Source: Tepidanaerobacteraceae bacterium
Lineage (GTDB): Bacteria > Bacillota > Thermosediminibacteria > Thermosediminibacterales > Tepidanaerobacteraceae
DNA: 64,000 bases
Assembly: GCA_024655905.1 (NCBI GenBank)
Contig: JANLFP010000002.1
Span: forward strand, 310,915-374,914
Direction of reading: 5' to 3'
Part shown: piece after piece, positions 19,183-27,346 of the stretch
Layout: each line of letters opens with the position of its first letter
Numbering within the stretch: position 1 is the first letter of the stretch
The notes under the pieces: model-generated
Database searches by the model: none
The model's input: the letters and a program-made list of their open reading frames with translations, nothing else
Told to the model about the DNA's origin: nothing
Program-made: the position numbers and the translations under genes

Positions 19183-19341
19183 GTGTGGAGAAGATTGGAT
19201 TATAAAAAAATACTGGGACTTGTCGCATTAATATCCGGAGCGGCGATACTTATCTTAAGCATACCTTCATGGATATGGATGATGGCTCTTGGCGGTTTTC
19301 TACTATGGTTTGGCTGGAATCTGTTTTCAACCAACCGTTAA
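19183..19341 (+). CDS. small two-helix membrane protein, unknown
   Basis: GTG 19183 follows GGGGGTGGTG and encodes 52 residues: a basic start (MWRRLDYKK) and two hydrophobic stretches split by a Ser-Pro turn (GLVALISGAAILILSIP and WIWMMALGGFLLWFGW). I do not recognise the family. It occupies the place where B. subtilis has thiN, between rpe and spoVM. Its stop lies 14 bases before the spoVM start, so it is probably cotranscribed with that sporulation gene. Confidence 0.55.
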   Translation: MWRRLDYKKILGLVALISGAAILILSIPSWIWMMALGGFLLWFGWNLFSTNR

Positions 19342-19355
19342 AAGGGGGAAGCAAT

Positions 19356-19442
19356 ATGTACATTTATGTTTTGAGATTACCGAAGGGCATAGGTCGCATA
19401 GTTAAAAAAATACTGGGACTATTCGGGCGAAAAACCGAATAG
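19356..19442 (+). CDS. spoVM: stage V sporulation protein M (SpoVM)
   Basis: SpoVM is a tiny amphipathic helix that settles on the positively curved forespore membrane and anchors SpoIVA, the base of the spore coat. ATG 19356 follows AAAGGGGGAAGC and encodes 28 residues. The pattern LRLPKGIGRIVKKILGLF matches the Bacillus SpoVM layout (LPK, G, IV, LG, F) including the key proline near residue 9. Position confirms it: spoVM stands immediately before rpmB in B. subtilis. It is too short for usual gene finders. Confidence 0.88.
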   Translation: MYIYVLRLPKGIGRIVKKILGLFGRKTE

Positions 19443-19449
19443 AAAAATG

Positions 19450-19478
19450 AAAGCGTGCATGTAGCACGCTGCTTTTAT
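19450..19478. terminator. bidirectional terminator between spoVM and rpmB
   Basis: Hairpin AGCGTGC-ATGTA-GCACGCT at 19452-19470. Rightward it is followed by GCTTTTATTA, a weak T tract. Leftward, for rpmB, it is followed by TTCATTTTT. Confidence 0.6.
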
Positions 19479-19495
19479 TAGTCCGGACGATTGTT

Positions 19496-19684
19496 TTATT
19501 GTGCTCTCTGGATTTTTCCAGAGCGGAGACATCTTGTACATATGCTTATTCTTTTTACGGTACCATTGATATTAGCTTTCACTCTGCGAATATTGGGAGC
19601 CCATACTCTTTTGGACCTTATATGAGAATGGCTGAGCTGAATACCTTTCCTGGGAATTTTGCCGCAGATTTCACACTTTGCCAT
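19496..19684 (-). CDS. rpmB: 50S ribosomal protein L28
   Basis: L28 is a large-subunit ribosomal protein. The 62-residue product begins MAKCEICGK and has a second CTRC near residue 48, the zinc-binding C+ form. It has the LSHSHIRSKRVWAPN motif. A very strong AAAGGAGGTG precedes the start on the minus strand. It is opposite to its neighbours, exactly as in B. subtilis between spoVM and yloU. Confidence 0.95.
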   Translation of the reverse strand: MAKCEICGKIPRKGIQLSHSHIRSKRVWAPNIRRVKANINGTVKRISICTRCLRSGKIQRAQ

Positions 19685-19711
19685 GTTTGCACCTCCTTTG
19701 CATACAAAGCT

Positions 19712-19740
19712 ATTTTATCATATAAATGATGGCTCTGCAA
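19712..19740 (-). promoter_or_regulatory. rpmB: sigma-A promoter of rpmB
   Basis: On the minus strand TTGCAG and TAAAAT are separated by 17 bases, about 30 bases upstream of the rpmB start codon. Confidence 0.6.
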
Positions 19741-19841
19741 CAAATGAAAAACAAGTTGTTAAAAAAAAGTAAAAAATGTATTATAATAAATTTGAAAGCA
19801 AAGCTTTTTTCATAAAGACTAATCGAAAGGAGGGTTTGCAT

Positions 19842-20195
19842 TTGAAAAACATCATAAAAAATAGCTTGGGCGAAATAGAAATATCCAAAGATGTTATTGC
19901 GCTTTTGGCGGGCAATGCTGCTATGGATTGTTACGGCCTTGTCGGCATGGTTTCACGCAAAATGAGTGATGGCATAACCGAGCTTTTCGGCCGGGAAACT
20001 CTGGGCAAGGGAGTAGAAGTTCAAATAACCGAAGACATGGTCGTAATAGATTTATATATTATAGTTCAATACGGTACAAAAATAAATGAAGTGGCAAGCA
20101 ATGTCATTGAAAAGGTTCATTTTAATCTTAAAAACATATTGGGTTTCAGCATCGATAAAGTAAATGTTGTGGTCCATGGAGTAAGGGTTAAGTAA
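19842..20195 (+). CDS. yloU: Asp23/Gls24 family envelope stress protein (YloU)
   Basis: A 117-residue protein of the Asp23 family with the pattern LGEIEISKDVIALLAGNAAMDCYGLVGM, a central EVQITEDMVVIDLYIIVQYG strand pair, and NVVVHGVRV at the end. Family members are membrane-associated or cell-wall-stress proteins. TTG 19842 follows GAAAGGAGGGTTTGCA. A TATAAT at 19782-19787 with an imperfectly spaced TTGTTA (19756-19761, 20-base gap) may be its promoter. It always accompanies yloV, as here with 19 bases between. Confidence 0.88.
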   Translation: MKNIIKNSLGEIEISKDVIALLAGNAAMDCYGLVGMVSRKMSDGITELFGRETLGKGVEVQITEDMVVIDLYIIVQYGTKINEVASNVIEKVHFNLKNILGFSIDKVNVVVHGVRVK

Positions 20196-20214
20196 AAACT
20201 GGGAGGTTTCGGTT

Positions 20215-21870
20215 TTGAATAATATCATTGAAGGTCATCTATTTAAAAAAGCATTTATTCACGGTGCTAATAATTTAAGAGTGAACAAGAAAGTTGTGGA
20301 TGCGCTTAACGTTTTTCCAGTTCCCGACGGGGATACCGGAACAAACATGTCCCTTACGATGGATAAGGCTGTGGCAGAGCTTGAAAAAGTGCAGTCAGAT
20401 GATATTAAGAAGATTGTGGATGCCGTGGCGTGGGGTTCTTTAATGGGGGCTCGGGGCAATTCGGGAGTCATCCTTTCCCAGTTGTTCAGAGGATTTTCAC
20501 AATACATTTCCTCTTTAAATAAAAAAAGCATATCATCCAATGAATTCGCCCAGGCTTTTAAATGCGGTGTGGATTCTGCATACAGAGCGGTTATGCGCCC
20601 GGTGGAGGGCACCATACTTACTGTGGCCAGAGAAATGGCTGATAAAATGTTGGCGGATTCTAGAAAAATGGATGATATGGGTAAAGTTTTGGATGGTGCA
20701 TTGGAGTACGGTGAAAAAGTTTTGGAAAAGACTCCTGAAATGTTAAAAGTATTGAAAGAGGCAAAAGTGGTGGATGCCGGCGGCAAGGGACTTATTTTTT
20801 TTATGAGTGGATTCATGGAAGCAATTAAAAATCCCGATTCCGCGATGGTTATTCTCGAACAAAAAACAGAAAGCAAATATGATTCACAATTGAAAGATAT
20901 AAATGAAGTTATAAAATATTCTTACTGCACCGAGCTATTTATAAAAGGAAGAAACATAGATTTTGATTCATTGAAACAGGAGCTTTCCGAGCTGGGGGAT
21001 TCCATAATTGTTACCGGCATGTACGATACGGCAAAGATTCATATTCATTCCAACCACCCGGGGAAAGTGCTGGAAACCGCATTGAAATGGGGAGAACTAT
21101 CAAACATTAAAATAGATAACATGAAAATCCAGCATCGTGAATTTATCAATGGTGAATATATAGATGCGGCAAATGATAAAGTAGAGACAGCGGGTTCTGA
21201 AGCTAACGCAGAGAAAACAGGCATCGTGGCGGTTTCCCAGGGTGAAGGCTTAAAAGAAATTTTTCTTAGCCTCGGCGCTGACATTGTGATTGAAGGAGGC
21301 CAGACCATGAATCCCAGCACGGAAAATATTCTTTCAGCCATTGAAAAAGAGCCCTTCGAAAATATTATTATTCTTCCAAACAATAAAAATATCATAATGA
21401 CTGCTGAACAGGCAAAACTCATAAGCAGCAAAAAAGTACATGTGCTCCCCACAAGATCGGTGCCCCAGGGCATAGCAGCCCTGCTGGCGTTTAACCCTGT
21501 GCTTTCCGTAGAAGACAATTTGGCGAGCATGAGCAAAAATATAAAAAATGTAGCAACCGGTGAAGTAACATATGCCGTCAGAGATTCTCAATGGAACGGA
21601 ACGGTTATCAGACAGGGCGATGTAATAGGAATTAAAGACGGCAATATTTCAGTCGTTGAAAAAGACAAGGAAAAAGTGTTGATGGCTTTGATAGATGATA
21701 TGCTCAGGGATAGAGCAAGCGGAATAATTACTATCTATTATGGCAAAGATGTGGATTCCGATTCCATGAGAAACATATATAACAAACTTTCGGCAAGGTA
21801 CACAGATTTTGACATTGAATATTATTACGGGGGTCAGAGCCTGTACCATTATATAGTCTCTGTGGAGTAA
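20215..21870 (+). CDS. fakA: fatty acid kinase catalytic subunit FakA (DAK domain, YloV)
   Basis: FakA phosphorylates fatty acids presented by a FakB (DegV-type) carrier, giving acyl-phosphate for PlsX/PlsY lipid synthesis. The 551-residue protein has an N-terminal Dak2-like kinase domain with FPVPDGDTGTNMSLT near 35-49 and GARGNSGVILSQL near 79-91. A C-terminal DegV-like half ends EYYYGGQSLYHYIVSVE. TTG 20215 follows CTGGGAGG. A DegV/FakB-type partner is encoded in the fab operon at 36390-37223. Confidence 0.92.
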   Translation: MNNIIEGHLFKKAFIHGANNLRVNKKVVDALNVFPVPDGDTGTNMSLTMDKAVAELEKVQSDDIKKIVDAVAWGSLMGARGNSGVILSQLFRGFSQYISSLNKKSISSNEFAQAFKCGVDSAYRAVMRPVEGTILTVAREMADKMLADSRKMDDMGKVLDGALEYGEKVLEKTPEMLKVLKEAKVVDAGGKGLIFFMSGFMEAIKNPDSAMVILEQKTESKYDSQLKDINEVIKYSYCTELFIKGRNIDFDSLKQELSELGDSIIVTGMYDTAKIHIHSNHPGKVLETALKWGELSNIKIDNMKIQHREFINGEYIDAANDKVETAGSEANAEKTGIVAVSQGEGLKEIFLSLGADIVIEGGQTMNPSTENILSAIEKEPFENIIILPNNKNIIMTAEQAKLISSKKVHVLPTRSVPQGIAALLAFNPVLSVEDNLASMSKNIKNVATGEVTYAVRDSQWNGTVIRQGDVIGIKDGNISVVEKDKEKVLMALIDDMLRDRASGIITIYYGKDVDSDSMRNIYNKLSARYTDFDIEYYYGGQSLYHYIVSVE

Positions 21871-21886
21871 AGAAGAGGTGTGCCTT

Positions 21887-23908
21887 TTGGATTTTTTGTC
21901 AGGAATAAATACAATAAAGGGAGTTGGGCCTGCAAGGGCTGCATTATTGGCAAAACTGGGAATAAGGACTATTGAGGATGCTTTGTTTTTTTTCCCTAGA
22001 GACTATTTAGACATGACTCCTTTAAATTTTTCTCAGGGAAACGAAGAAAGGGCAGGGACCTTTCCGTGCATAATTGTGGATTCAGCCGTAGATAAAAAAT
22101 CAAAGTCCGGTATATGCATTACAATTGTTCCAGTTTTTGACGGGAAAAACAGGGGTCATGCGATTTTTTTCAATCAACCGTATATAAAAACCAATTTTCG
22201 ACGGGGCGATAGGATTATATTTACAGGTAGAGTCAGGAAGAATTATGGTGAATACGAGATAATAAATCCCGAATGGCAAAGATTTGATGAGCTTTCCAAT
22301 GAATTTGACAGAATTTGCCCAGTATATTCTCTTACAAAAGGCCTTTCCCAAAAAGTGCTGAGACAAATAATGAAAGAAATTTTAAAAAATTGTAATGCTC
22401 CGGAAATTTTGCCTGATGAAATTATTGAAAAATTTAATCTTATACCGAGAAATGTGGCGTTAAAAAATATTCACTTTCCAAAAAGCTTTGATATGCTCGA
22501 AAAATCACGTGAAAGGTTTGTATTTGAAGAAATTCTTTTGTTCCAACTGGCTATGGCGCAAACCCGGAGAGAATTGATCGGTGATGAAAGAATAAACAGA
22601 TATGTCGACATAGATATAAAGCCTATACTTTCAACCCTTCCTTTTTCTCTTACACCCGGTCAGAAGAAAGTTATTGACGAAATAATCAGTGATTTGAAAA
22701 GCGGGCAAAATATGAACAGGCTTATTCAGGGCGATGTTGGATCCGGAAAGACTGTGGTAGCCTGCATAGCATTGTACCTTGCGGCAAAGAACGGACTGCA
22801 GGGCGCATTTATGGTTCCGACAGAAATTCTGGCTGAACAGCATTTTATGACATTGGAAAGGATATTGGCCCCTCATGGAATAAAAGTAGACATCTTGAAG
22901 GGTAAAATGACAGGAAATATTCGCACCACTATTTTGAATAATATAAAAACGGGCAGAACCGGAGTGGTTGTAGGGACCCATGCAATAATTGAAAGCGATG
23001 TAGATTTCTTTAAACTTGGAATGGTAGTAACAGACGAGCAGCACAGATTCGGGGTAAAACAAAGACGCGAATTGATTAAAAAAGGGCATCATCCCGATAT
23101 TATTGTAATGAGCGCAACTCCAATCCCCAGGACTCTAGCTCTTGTACTTTACAGCGATCTTGACATTTCTATCATAGATACAGTTCCTTCCGGCAGACAA
23201 AAAGTCGATACATATGTAGTTGGAAACGATATGAGAAAAAGAGTTTACGATTTCATGGTTGGGGAGATAGAAAAAAACCATCAAGCGTATGTAGTATGTC
23301 CAGCTGTAGAAGAAAATGAAATGAATGTTTCAAATGTGGAAGATTTATACATGAGACTCAAAAAGGAATACCCGGATTTAAAAATTCAAGTCTTGCATGG
23401 AAAAATGAAAAATGAAGAAAAAGATAGAATAATAAAGGATTTTCTATCAAAAAAAATTCAGGTGCTTATATCAACCACTGTAATTGAAGTGGGCGTAGAT
23501 GTGCCCGATGCCACATTGATGATCGTAGAAAATGCTGAAAGATTCGGGATGGCTCAATTGCATCAATTAAGGGGCCGGGTGGGCAGAAGCAATCTGAAAT
23601 CCTACTGTATTTTAATATCCGATTCAAAGGAAGAAGCCGCTAGGTCCAGATTGAATTACATGATGAAATGCCATGATGGTTTTGAAATATCCCTAAAAGA
23701 TCTTGAACTGCGAGGTCCCGGAGAATTTTTCGGATTAAGGCAGCATGGCTTTTTTGAGTTAAAACTTGCAAATCATATCAAGGATTTAAAGCTGCTTGAA
23801 AACATAAAAATGCTTGCCGTGGATATCATAGAAAGAGATAAACTGTCATTGAAGGAGTATAAGCCGTTGGCGCAATCGTTAAATGAAAAAATATTCAAAA
23901 GAATATAA
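21887..23908 (+). CDS. recG: ATP-dependent DNA helicase RecG
   Basis: RecG reverses stalled forks and branch-migrates recombination intermediates. The 673-residue protein has an N-terminal helix-hairpin-helix and OB wedge domain (GINTIKGVGPARAALLAKLGI at the start is longer than shown here), Walker A GDVGSGKT near 282 and DEQH near 382. Motif SATPIPRT and the late QLRGRVGRSNLKSYC motif follow, with the C-terminal DLELRGPGEFFGLRQHG. TTG 21887 follows AGAGGTG with proper spacing; GTG 21878 overlaps that site. It sits 16 bases after fakA. Confidence 0.95.
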   Translation: MDFLSGINTIKGVGPARAALLAKLGIRTIEDALFFFPRDYLDMTPLNFSQGNEERAGTFPCIIVDSAVDKKSKSGICITIVPVFDGKNRGHAIFFNQPYIKTNFRRGDRIIFTGRVRKNYGEYEIINPEWQRFDELSNEFDRICPVYSLTKGLSQKVLRQIMKEILKNCNAPEILPDEIIEKFNLIPRNVALKNIHFPKSFDMLEKSRERFVFEEILLFQLAMAQTRRELIGDERINRYVDIDIKPILSTLPFSLTPGQKKVIDEIISDLKSGQNMNRLIQGDVGSGKTVVACIALYLAAKNGLQGAFMVPTEILAEQHFMTLERILAPHGIKVDILKGKMTGNIRTTILNNIKTGRTGVVVGTHAIIESDVDFFKLGMVVTDEQHRFGVKQRRELIKKGHHPDIIVMSATPIPRTLALVLYSDLDISIIDTVPSGRQKVDTYVVGNDMRKRVYDFMVGEIEKNHQAYVVCPAVEENEMNVSNVEDLYMRLKKEYPDLKIQVLHGKMKNEEKDRIIKDFLSKKIQVLISTTVIEVGVDVPDATLMIVENAERFGMAQLHQLRGRVGRSNLKSYCILISDSKEEAARSRLNYMMKCHDGFEISLKDLELRGPGEFFGLRQHGFFELKLANHIKDLKLLENIKMLAVDIIERDKLSLKEYKPLAQSLNEKIFKRI

Positions 23909-23942
23909 ATGCACTGATTGGATTGAAAGGTATATTGTTCTA

Positions 23943-23971
23943 GTATATAGACTTTTGCTCGGGTTATATTA
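23943..23971 (+). promoter_or_regulatory. candidate sigma-G (forespore) promoter of the SASP gene
   Basis: GTATA at 23943-23947 fits the sigma-G -35 pattern GNATR. TATATTA at 23965-23971 differs at one position from CATAHTA, and the spacer is 17 bases. It lies 29 bases before the SASP start codon. Confidence 0.55.
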
Positions 23972-24000
23972 TAAGTACGATAGCAAAGGAGGTGACAAAG

Positions 24001-24225
24001 ATGGCATTAGGGCAAAAGAGAAATAAGCTGGTCATTCCCGAAGCTAACAAAGCTATGGAACAGTTTAAATCGGAAATTGCCAGAGAAGTAGGGATCACCA
24101 CTCCTGCTGACGGCTATTGGGGCAACTATTCCTCGAGGGATTGCGGCGCTGTCGGGGGACACATGGTGAGAAGAATGATCGAGGATTATGAAAGGCGTTT
24201 GAGTGGTGGAGGCACAACTCAATAA
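24001..24225 (+). CDS. small acid-soluble spore protein, alpha/beta type
   Basis: This protein coats forespore DNA in the A-like form and protects it against UV and heat. It is degraded by the GPR protease at germination. The 74-residue product has the GPR cleavage segment KSEIAREVGI near 21-30 and the conserved GGHMVRRMIEDYERRL near the C terminus. ATG 24001 follows AAAGGAGGTGACAAAG. It is monocistronic: a sigma-G-like promoter stands before it and a very strong terminator after it. Confidence 0.93.
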   Translation: MALGQKRNKLVIPEANKAMEQFKSEIAREVGITTPADGYWGNYSSRDCGAVGGHMVRRMIEDYERRLSGGGTTQ

Positions 24226-24290
24226 AATAGAAACAAAAAGAACAGACTCGATTTTCAATGAGTCTGTTCTTTTTGTTTCTATTTATTTTT
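24225..24290 (+). terminator. 25-bp perfect terminator hairpin after the SASP gene
   Basis: Bases 24225-24249 and 24260-24284 are exact reverse complements (25 bp), with a 10-base loop GATTTTCAAT, and begin on the last base of the stop codon. The right arm contains CTTTTTGTTTC and is followed by ATTTTT. It probably works as a terminator and may also stabilise the SASP mRNA. Confidence 0.75.
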
Positions 24291-24390
24291 AAAAATAAAT
24301 GCCGGCAGAATAGCTGCCGGCATTGGGAGAGGAGAAACCGGAGGAAGAGCTTATGGGGAAAGTTTATTACGTTAATATTATTTACAAAAG
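24286..24390 (-). ncRNA. csfG: probable CsfG-type sporulation-specific small RNA
   Basis: Read on the minus strand, a pyrimidine-rich unpaired stretch (24362 to 24325, with TTCCTCCGG and CTCCTCTCCC) runs into a GC-rich hairpin (arms 24314-24324 and 24298-24308, CTGCCGGC core, 5-base loop). TATTTTT follows, which is a normal intrinsic terminator in this direction only. In B. subtilis the conserved endospore-former RNA CsfG lies just upstream of ylbH (rsmD), the same place as here. A CATAATA at 24403-24397 matches a sigma-G -10, and GAATA at 24428-24424 matches a -35, but the gap is 20 bases. The 5' end is inferred. The call rests on position and structure, not on a covariance search. Confidence 0.6.
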
Positions 24391-24488
24391 TAAAGATATT
24401 ATGCAATTGATGACAAAAATTTTTATTCGTTTTAAACAATTGCATTATATGTTAAAATATATAAAGAAATGGTAATGAGGTGGTATAC

Positions 24489-25046
24489 TTGATAAGAATC
24501 ACGGGAGGCATTCACCGCGGCAGAAAAATTAAATCACCTCAGGGAGCAATAACCCGTCCCACTCCAGAAATGGTTAGAGAAGCCCTTTTTAATATTTTGT
24601 GCCATAAGGTTGTTGGAAGCAGATTTCTCGATGCTTTTGCAGGAACGGGCGCTGTCGGCCTTGAAGCGCTGAGCAGGGGAGCCGACTTTGCCGCCTTTAT
24701 AGAAAAGGACCGTACCGCTTGCAAGGTATTAAATGAAAACATTGCCAGCTTAAATTTAATGGATAAATCACTCGTTTTATGTTCTGATGTTATGGAAAGC
24801 ATGAAAAAACTGGAGAAAAAAGTTGAATCTTTTGATATAATTTTTCTGGATCCACCTTATTACGAGAACCATATAGCCTTATGTCTCGATTTTTTACAGC
24901 ATTCCAGTATTCTAGACCCCGATTCAATTATTGTCATTCAACATGCATGGGATATCTCTTTTGAACATATCGGCTTTGAAAAAATAAAGCAAAAAAAATA
25001 CGGCAGGACAATTATGTCTTTTTTAGTGAAGGAGGAAAAATTGTGA
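24489..25046 (+). CDS. rsmD: 16S rRNA m2G966 methyltransferase
   Basis: It methylates G966 of 16S rRNA with SAM. The 185-residue protein has [17 protein letters not shown] at the start, the [15 protein letters not shown] motif near 24-38, the SAM loop [18 protein letters not shown] near 48-65, and the catalytic DPPY near 122. TTG 24489 follows GAGGTGG; the in-frame GTG 24480 overlaps that site. It is the ylbH ortholog and its end overlaps coaD by 4 bases. Confidence 0.94.
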   Translation: MIRITGGIHRGRKIKSPQGAITRPTPEMVREALFNILCHKVVGSRFLDAFAGTGAVGLEALSRGADFAAFIEKDRTACKVLNENIASLNLMDKSLVLCSDVMESMKKLEKKVESFDIIFLDPPYYENHIALCLDFLQHSSILDPDSIIVIQHAWDISFEHIGFEKIKQKKYGRTIMSFLVKEEKL

Positions 25047-25525
25047 AAATAGCCATATATCCGGGGAGTTTTGATCCTATTACTTACGGCCATTTGGATA
25101 TAATTGAAAGAAGTGCGAGATTTTTCGACAATTTGATTGTAGCCGTTTTATCGAATCCCCAGAAACAGCCCCTTTTTACTGCTGAAGAAAGGATGATCAT
25201 GATCAAGGAGTCCGTAAAACATATTTCAAACGTAGAAGTGGAAAGTTTCCAGGGTCTTCTCGTGGATTTTGCAAGAATAAAAAAGGCCAGGATAATAATA
25301 AAAGGCTTAAGGGCAGTTTCGGATTTTGAATATGAATTTCAAATGGCCCTCATGAATAAAAAGCTCGATGATTGTGTTGAAACATTTTTTATGATGACCA
25401 GTGCAAAATATTCGTATCTTTCTTCGAGTGTCGTAAAAGAGGTGGCAAGATTCGGTGGATGCATCCGGGATCTGGTACCGACCGTAGTGGAAACTCAACT
25501 TAAGAAAAAATTTTTTTCAAAATAA
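25043..25525 (+). CDS. coaD: phosphopantetheine adenylyltransferase
   Basis: It adds AMP to 4'-phosphopantetheine in the fourth step of CoA synthesis. The 160-residue protein has the nucleotidyltransferase motif [16 protein letters not shown] near 5-20, [21 protein letters not shown] near 86-106 and the [16 protein letters not shown] motif near 126-141. GTG 25043 overlaps the rsmD stop as GTGA and follows GAAGGAGGAAAAA. With coaBC at 7.7 kb, two CoA enzymes lie in this window. Confidence 0.96.
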   Translation: MKIAIYPGSFDPITYGHLDIIERSARFFDNLIVAVLSNPQKQPLFTAEERMIMIKESVKHISNVEVESFQGLLVDFARIKKARIIIKGLRAVSDFEYEFQMALMNKKLDDCVETFFMMTSAKYSYLSSSVVKEVARFGGCIRDLVPTVVETQLKKKFFSK

Positions 25526-25546
25526 AATGATACTGGGGGTTTTTCA

Positions 25547-25993
25547 ATGGAGTATTTCAAAATAATTGAACAAATCCGGGAAATCATAAATTCGGCATCC
25601 AAAATCCCTTTTTCCGGCAAGATTGTGGTGGATCAGACACAAATGCTGGATTTAATCGATGAAATTTTGAGAGTTTTGCCGGACGATTTAAAAAAAGCGA
25701 GGCGTATAATCGAAGAACGCCAGCAGATTTTGGTTGAGGCACAAAAAGAGGGAGAAATGATAGTAAAAGAAGCTAAAAACCATATTGAAAAAATGGTGAA
25801 TCAGGATGAAATAACAAAATTGGCACGAGAAAAATCCGAGCAGATTCTTTCAAATGCGAAGCAGACAGCCCGGGAAATCAGGGCAGGAGCAAATAACTAT
25901 GCAGATGAAGTTCTGGGCCAGATGGAACAACACCTGGAAAAGGTGCTGGAGACCGTAAGAAAGGGGAGAGAAGAACTGAAGCAAAAAAGATGA
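25547..25993 (+). CDS. coiled-coil protein of the clostridial coaD-ylbJ interval, function unknown
   Basis: A 148-residue soluble protein starting at ATG 25547 after ACTGGGGG. After a hydrophobic-poor N-terminal segment it becomes one long charged coiled coil (LLVEAQKEGEMIVKEAK-like heptads from about 50 to the end). The pattern recalls ATP synthase b-subunits and DivIVA-type coils, and homologs are often mislabelled ATPase, but no P-loop or membrane segment is present. It is followed closely by convergent ylbJ. The role is unknown. Confidence 0.65.
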   Translation: MEYFKIIEQIREIINSASKIPFSGKIVVDQTQMLDLIDEILRVLPDDLKKARRIIEERQQILVEAQKEGEMIVKEAKNHIEKMVNQDEITKLAREKSEQILSNAKQTAREIRAGANNYADEVLGQMEQHLEKVLETVRKGREELKQKR

Positions 25994-25997
25994 GTCT

Positions 25998-27254
25998 TCA
26001 TTTTTTAATAACCTTAAATCCTGCAATATCGAAACCTTTTAATAAATGAATAAAAACAGAAATAAATAAGATTAGGATAAAAAGCAATATGAAAATTTGC
26101 GATGAAATCTTGAATATTGATATCCAGCTTTGAGATGTAGGCTGTGGCATGGTAGCAAAAACAGGTAAAACCAGAGCGGTCATTTTGAAAGGCAGCACCA
26201 TCAAAAAATAGGTAACCATCCCTGCTAAAACAGCGTGGATTATCCTTGCGATTATATAAGGAGCAATTCGAATATCCGTATCGCTCACCATGCTTGCAAC
26301 CTGGAAGTGAACTGAAAGGCCGCTCCATGCGATTATACTGCTTACTATAACCACTCTATGCAACAAAGGTGCGCTGGTGCTACTGACCAGTTTGGTACCA
26401 AGAGTAATTTCAAAGATACCGCTTAAAATTGCTGGAGAAAGATTTACATCCAATCCAAGACAGTTTAAAATTATGTTTATTACCGGGCATAAAAGATTTA
26501 TGAAGCCAGCTGCTGTTACTATTCTGATTATAACGGAAAAAAGTATGATGAATCCAAGAATTAGAAGCATGGAATTTATGGAGTCTTTTATGCAATCTCC
26601 TAATAATTGGCCAAATGGCCGGTTGTCTTCTTTGCGAGCTTTTAAAAGTTCCCGGGTGGCTTTTAACAAAATACTCTCCCGCATATTCTTCGATGCAACG
26701 GAAGGGGTTATTTCGGCTTTTGGAGCATAAAAACGCATGATGATGCCAAGCATTATCGCTGAAATATAATGGGACAGGGCAATTATGGAGCCCAGCCTTA
26801 CATCCTTGAACATCCCTACTGCCACCGCCCCAACCATGAACAGAGGATCGGCGGTGTTTGTAAAAGACATGAGCCGTTCCGCTTCCCGAGCATTGCATAG
26901 TTTTCTTTTTACTAGTTTACCCGTGAGCATAGCACCAACAGGATATCCGCTGGCAAGTCCCATAGCCATTACAAAAGACCCAACTCCCGGGACGTTAAAG
27001 AACGGCCTCATAAAAGGTTCAAGGAGAACACCCATAAAATGAACCACACCGAGGCCCATTAAAAGTTGAGAACCTATAAAAAATGGCAGCAATGCAGGAA
27101 GAACTACGTTAAACCAAACATCGAGTCCCTGGACCGCAGCATCGAAGGCATCATCGGGATATCTAACAATGGATATGGTTATGATTACTGCGAGTGCTGG
27201 AAGAAATAATTGATATAATTTGGTAAAATCTTTTCTGGATATTTTTGAGCTCAT
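25998..27254 (-). CDS. ylbJ: sporulation integral membrane protein YlbJ
   Basis: YlbJ is required for efficient spore formation and cortex assembly in B. subtilis and resembles nucleoside-recognition (Gate-domain) transporters. The 418-residue protein has about eight to ten hydrophobic segments and the conserved GLASGYPVGAMLTGKLV near 118, FTNTADPLFMVGAVAVGMF near 148 and FEITLGTKLVSS near 292. ATG at 27254 follows GGGAGGCCTAAAT on the minus strand; longer in-frame starts have no site. It is convergent with the coiled-coil gene and divergent from ylbK, the ylbI-J-K order of Bacillus. Confidence 0.9.
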   Translation of the reverse strand: MSSKISRKDFTKLYQLFLPALAVIITISIVRYPDDAFDAAVQGLDVWFNVVLPALLPFFIGSQLLMGLGVVHFMGVLLEPFMRPFFNVPGVGSFVMAMGLASGYPVGAMLTGKLVKRKLCNAREAERLMSFTNTADPLFMVGAVAVGMFKDVRLGSIIALSHYISAIMLGIIMRFYAPKAEITPSVASKNMRESILLKATRELLKARKEDNRPFGQLLGDCIKDSINSMLLILGFIILFSVIIRIVTAAGFINLLCPVINIILNCLGLDVNLSPAILSGIFEITLGTKLVSSTSAPLLHRVVIVSSIIAWSGLSVHFQVASMVSDTDIRIAPYIIARIIHAVLAGMVTYFLMVLPFKMTALVLPVFATMPQPTSQSWISIFKISSQIFILLFILILFISVFIHLLKGFDIAGFKVIKK

Positions 27255-27346
27255 ATTTAGGCCTCCCAAGTGTAATTTTCTTTCATTTTTATATATAATA
27301 TATATTGCTGATGGGGATTTAATATTCTTATGAGGTGAGCATGCTG

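Noticed and set aside
19756..19787. Sigma-A promoter of yloU (TTGTTA with TATAAT)
   Set aside because: The spacer is 20 bases, outside the normal range, so it was not listed as a separate feature.
24353..24475. 40-codon ORF starting ATG after GGAGG upstream of rsmD (plus strand)
   Set aside because: The apparent Shine-Dalgarno is the complement of the pyrimidine-rich part of the csfG-like RNA, the product has no family resemblance, and the structure supports a minus-strand RNA instead.
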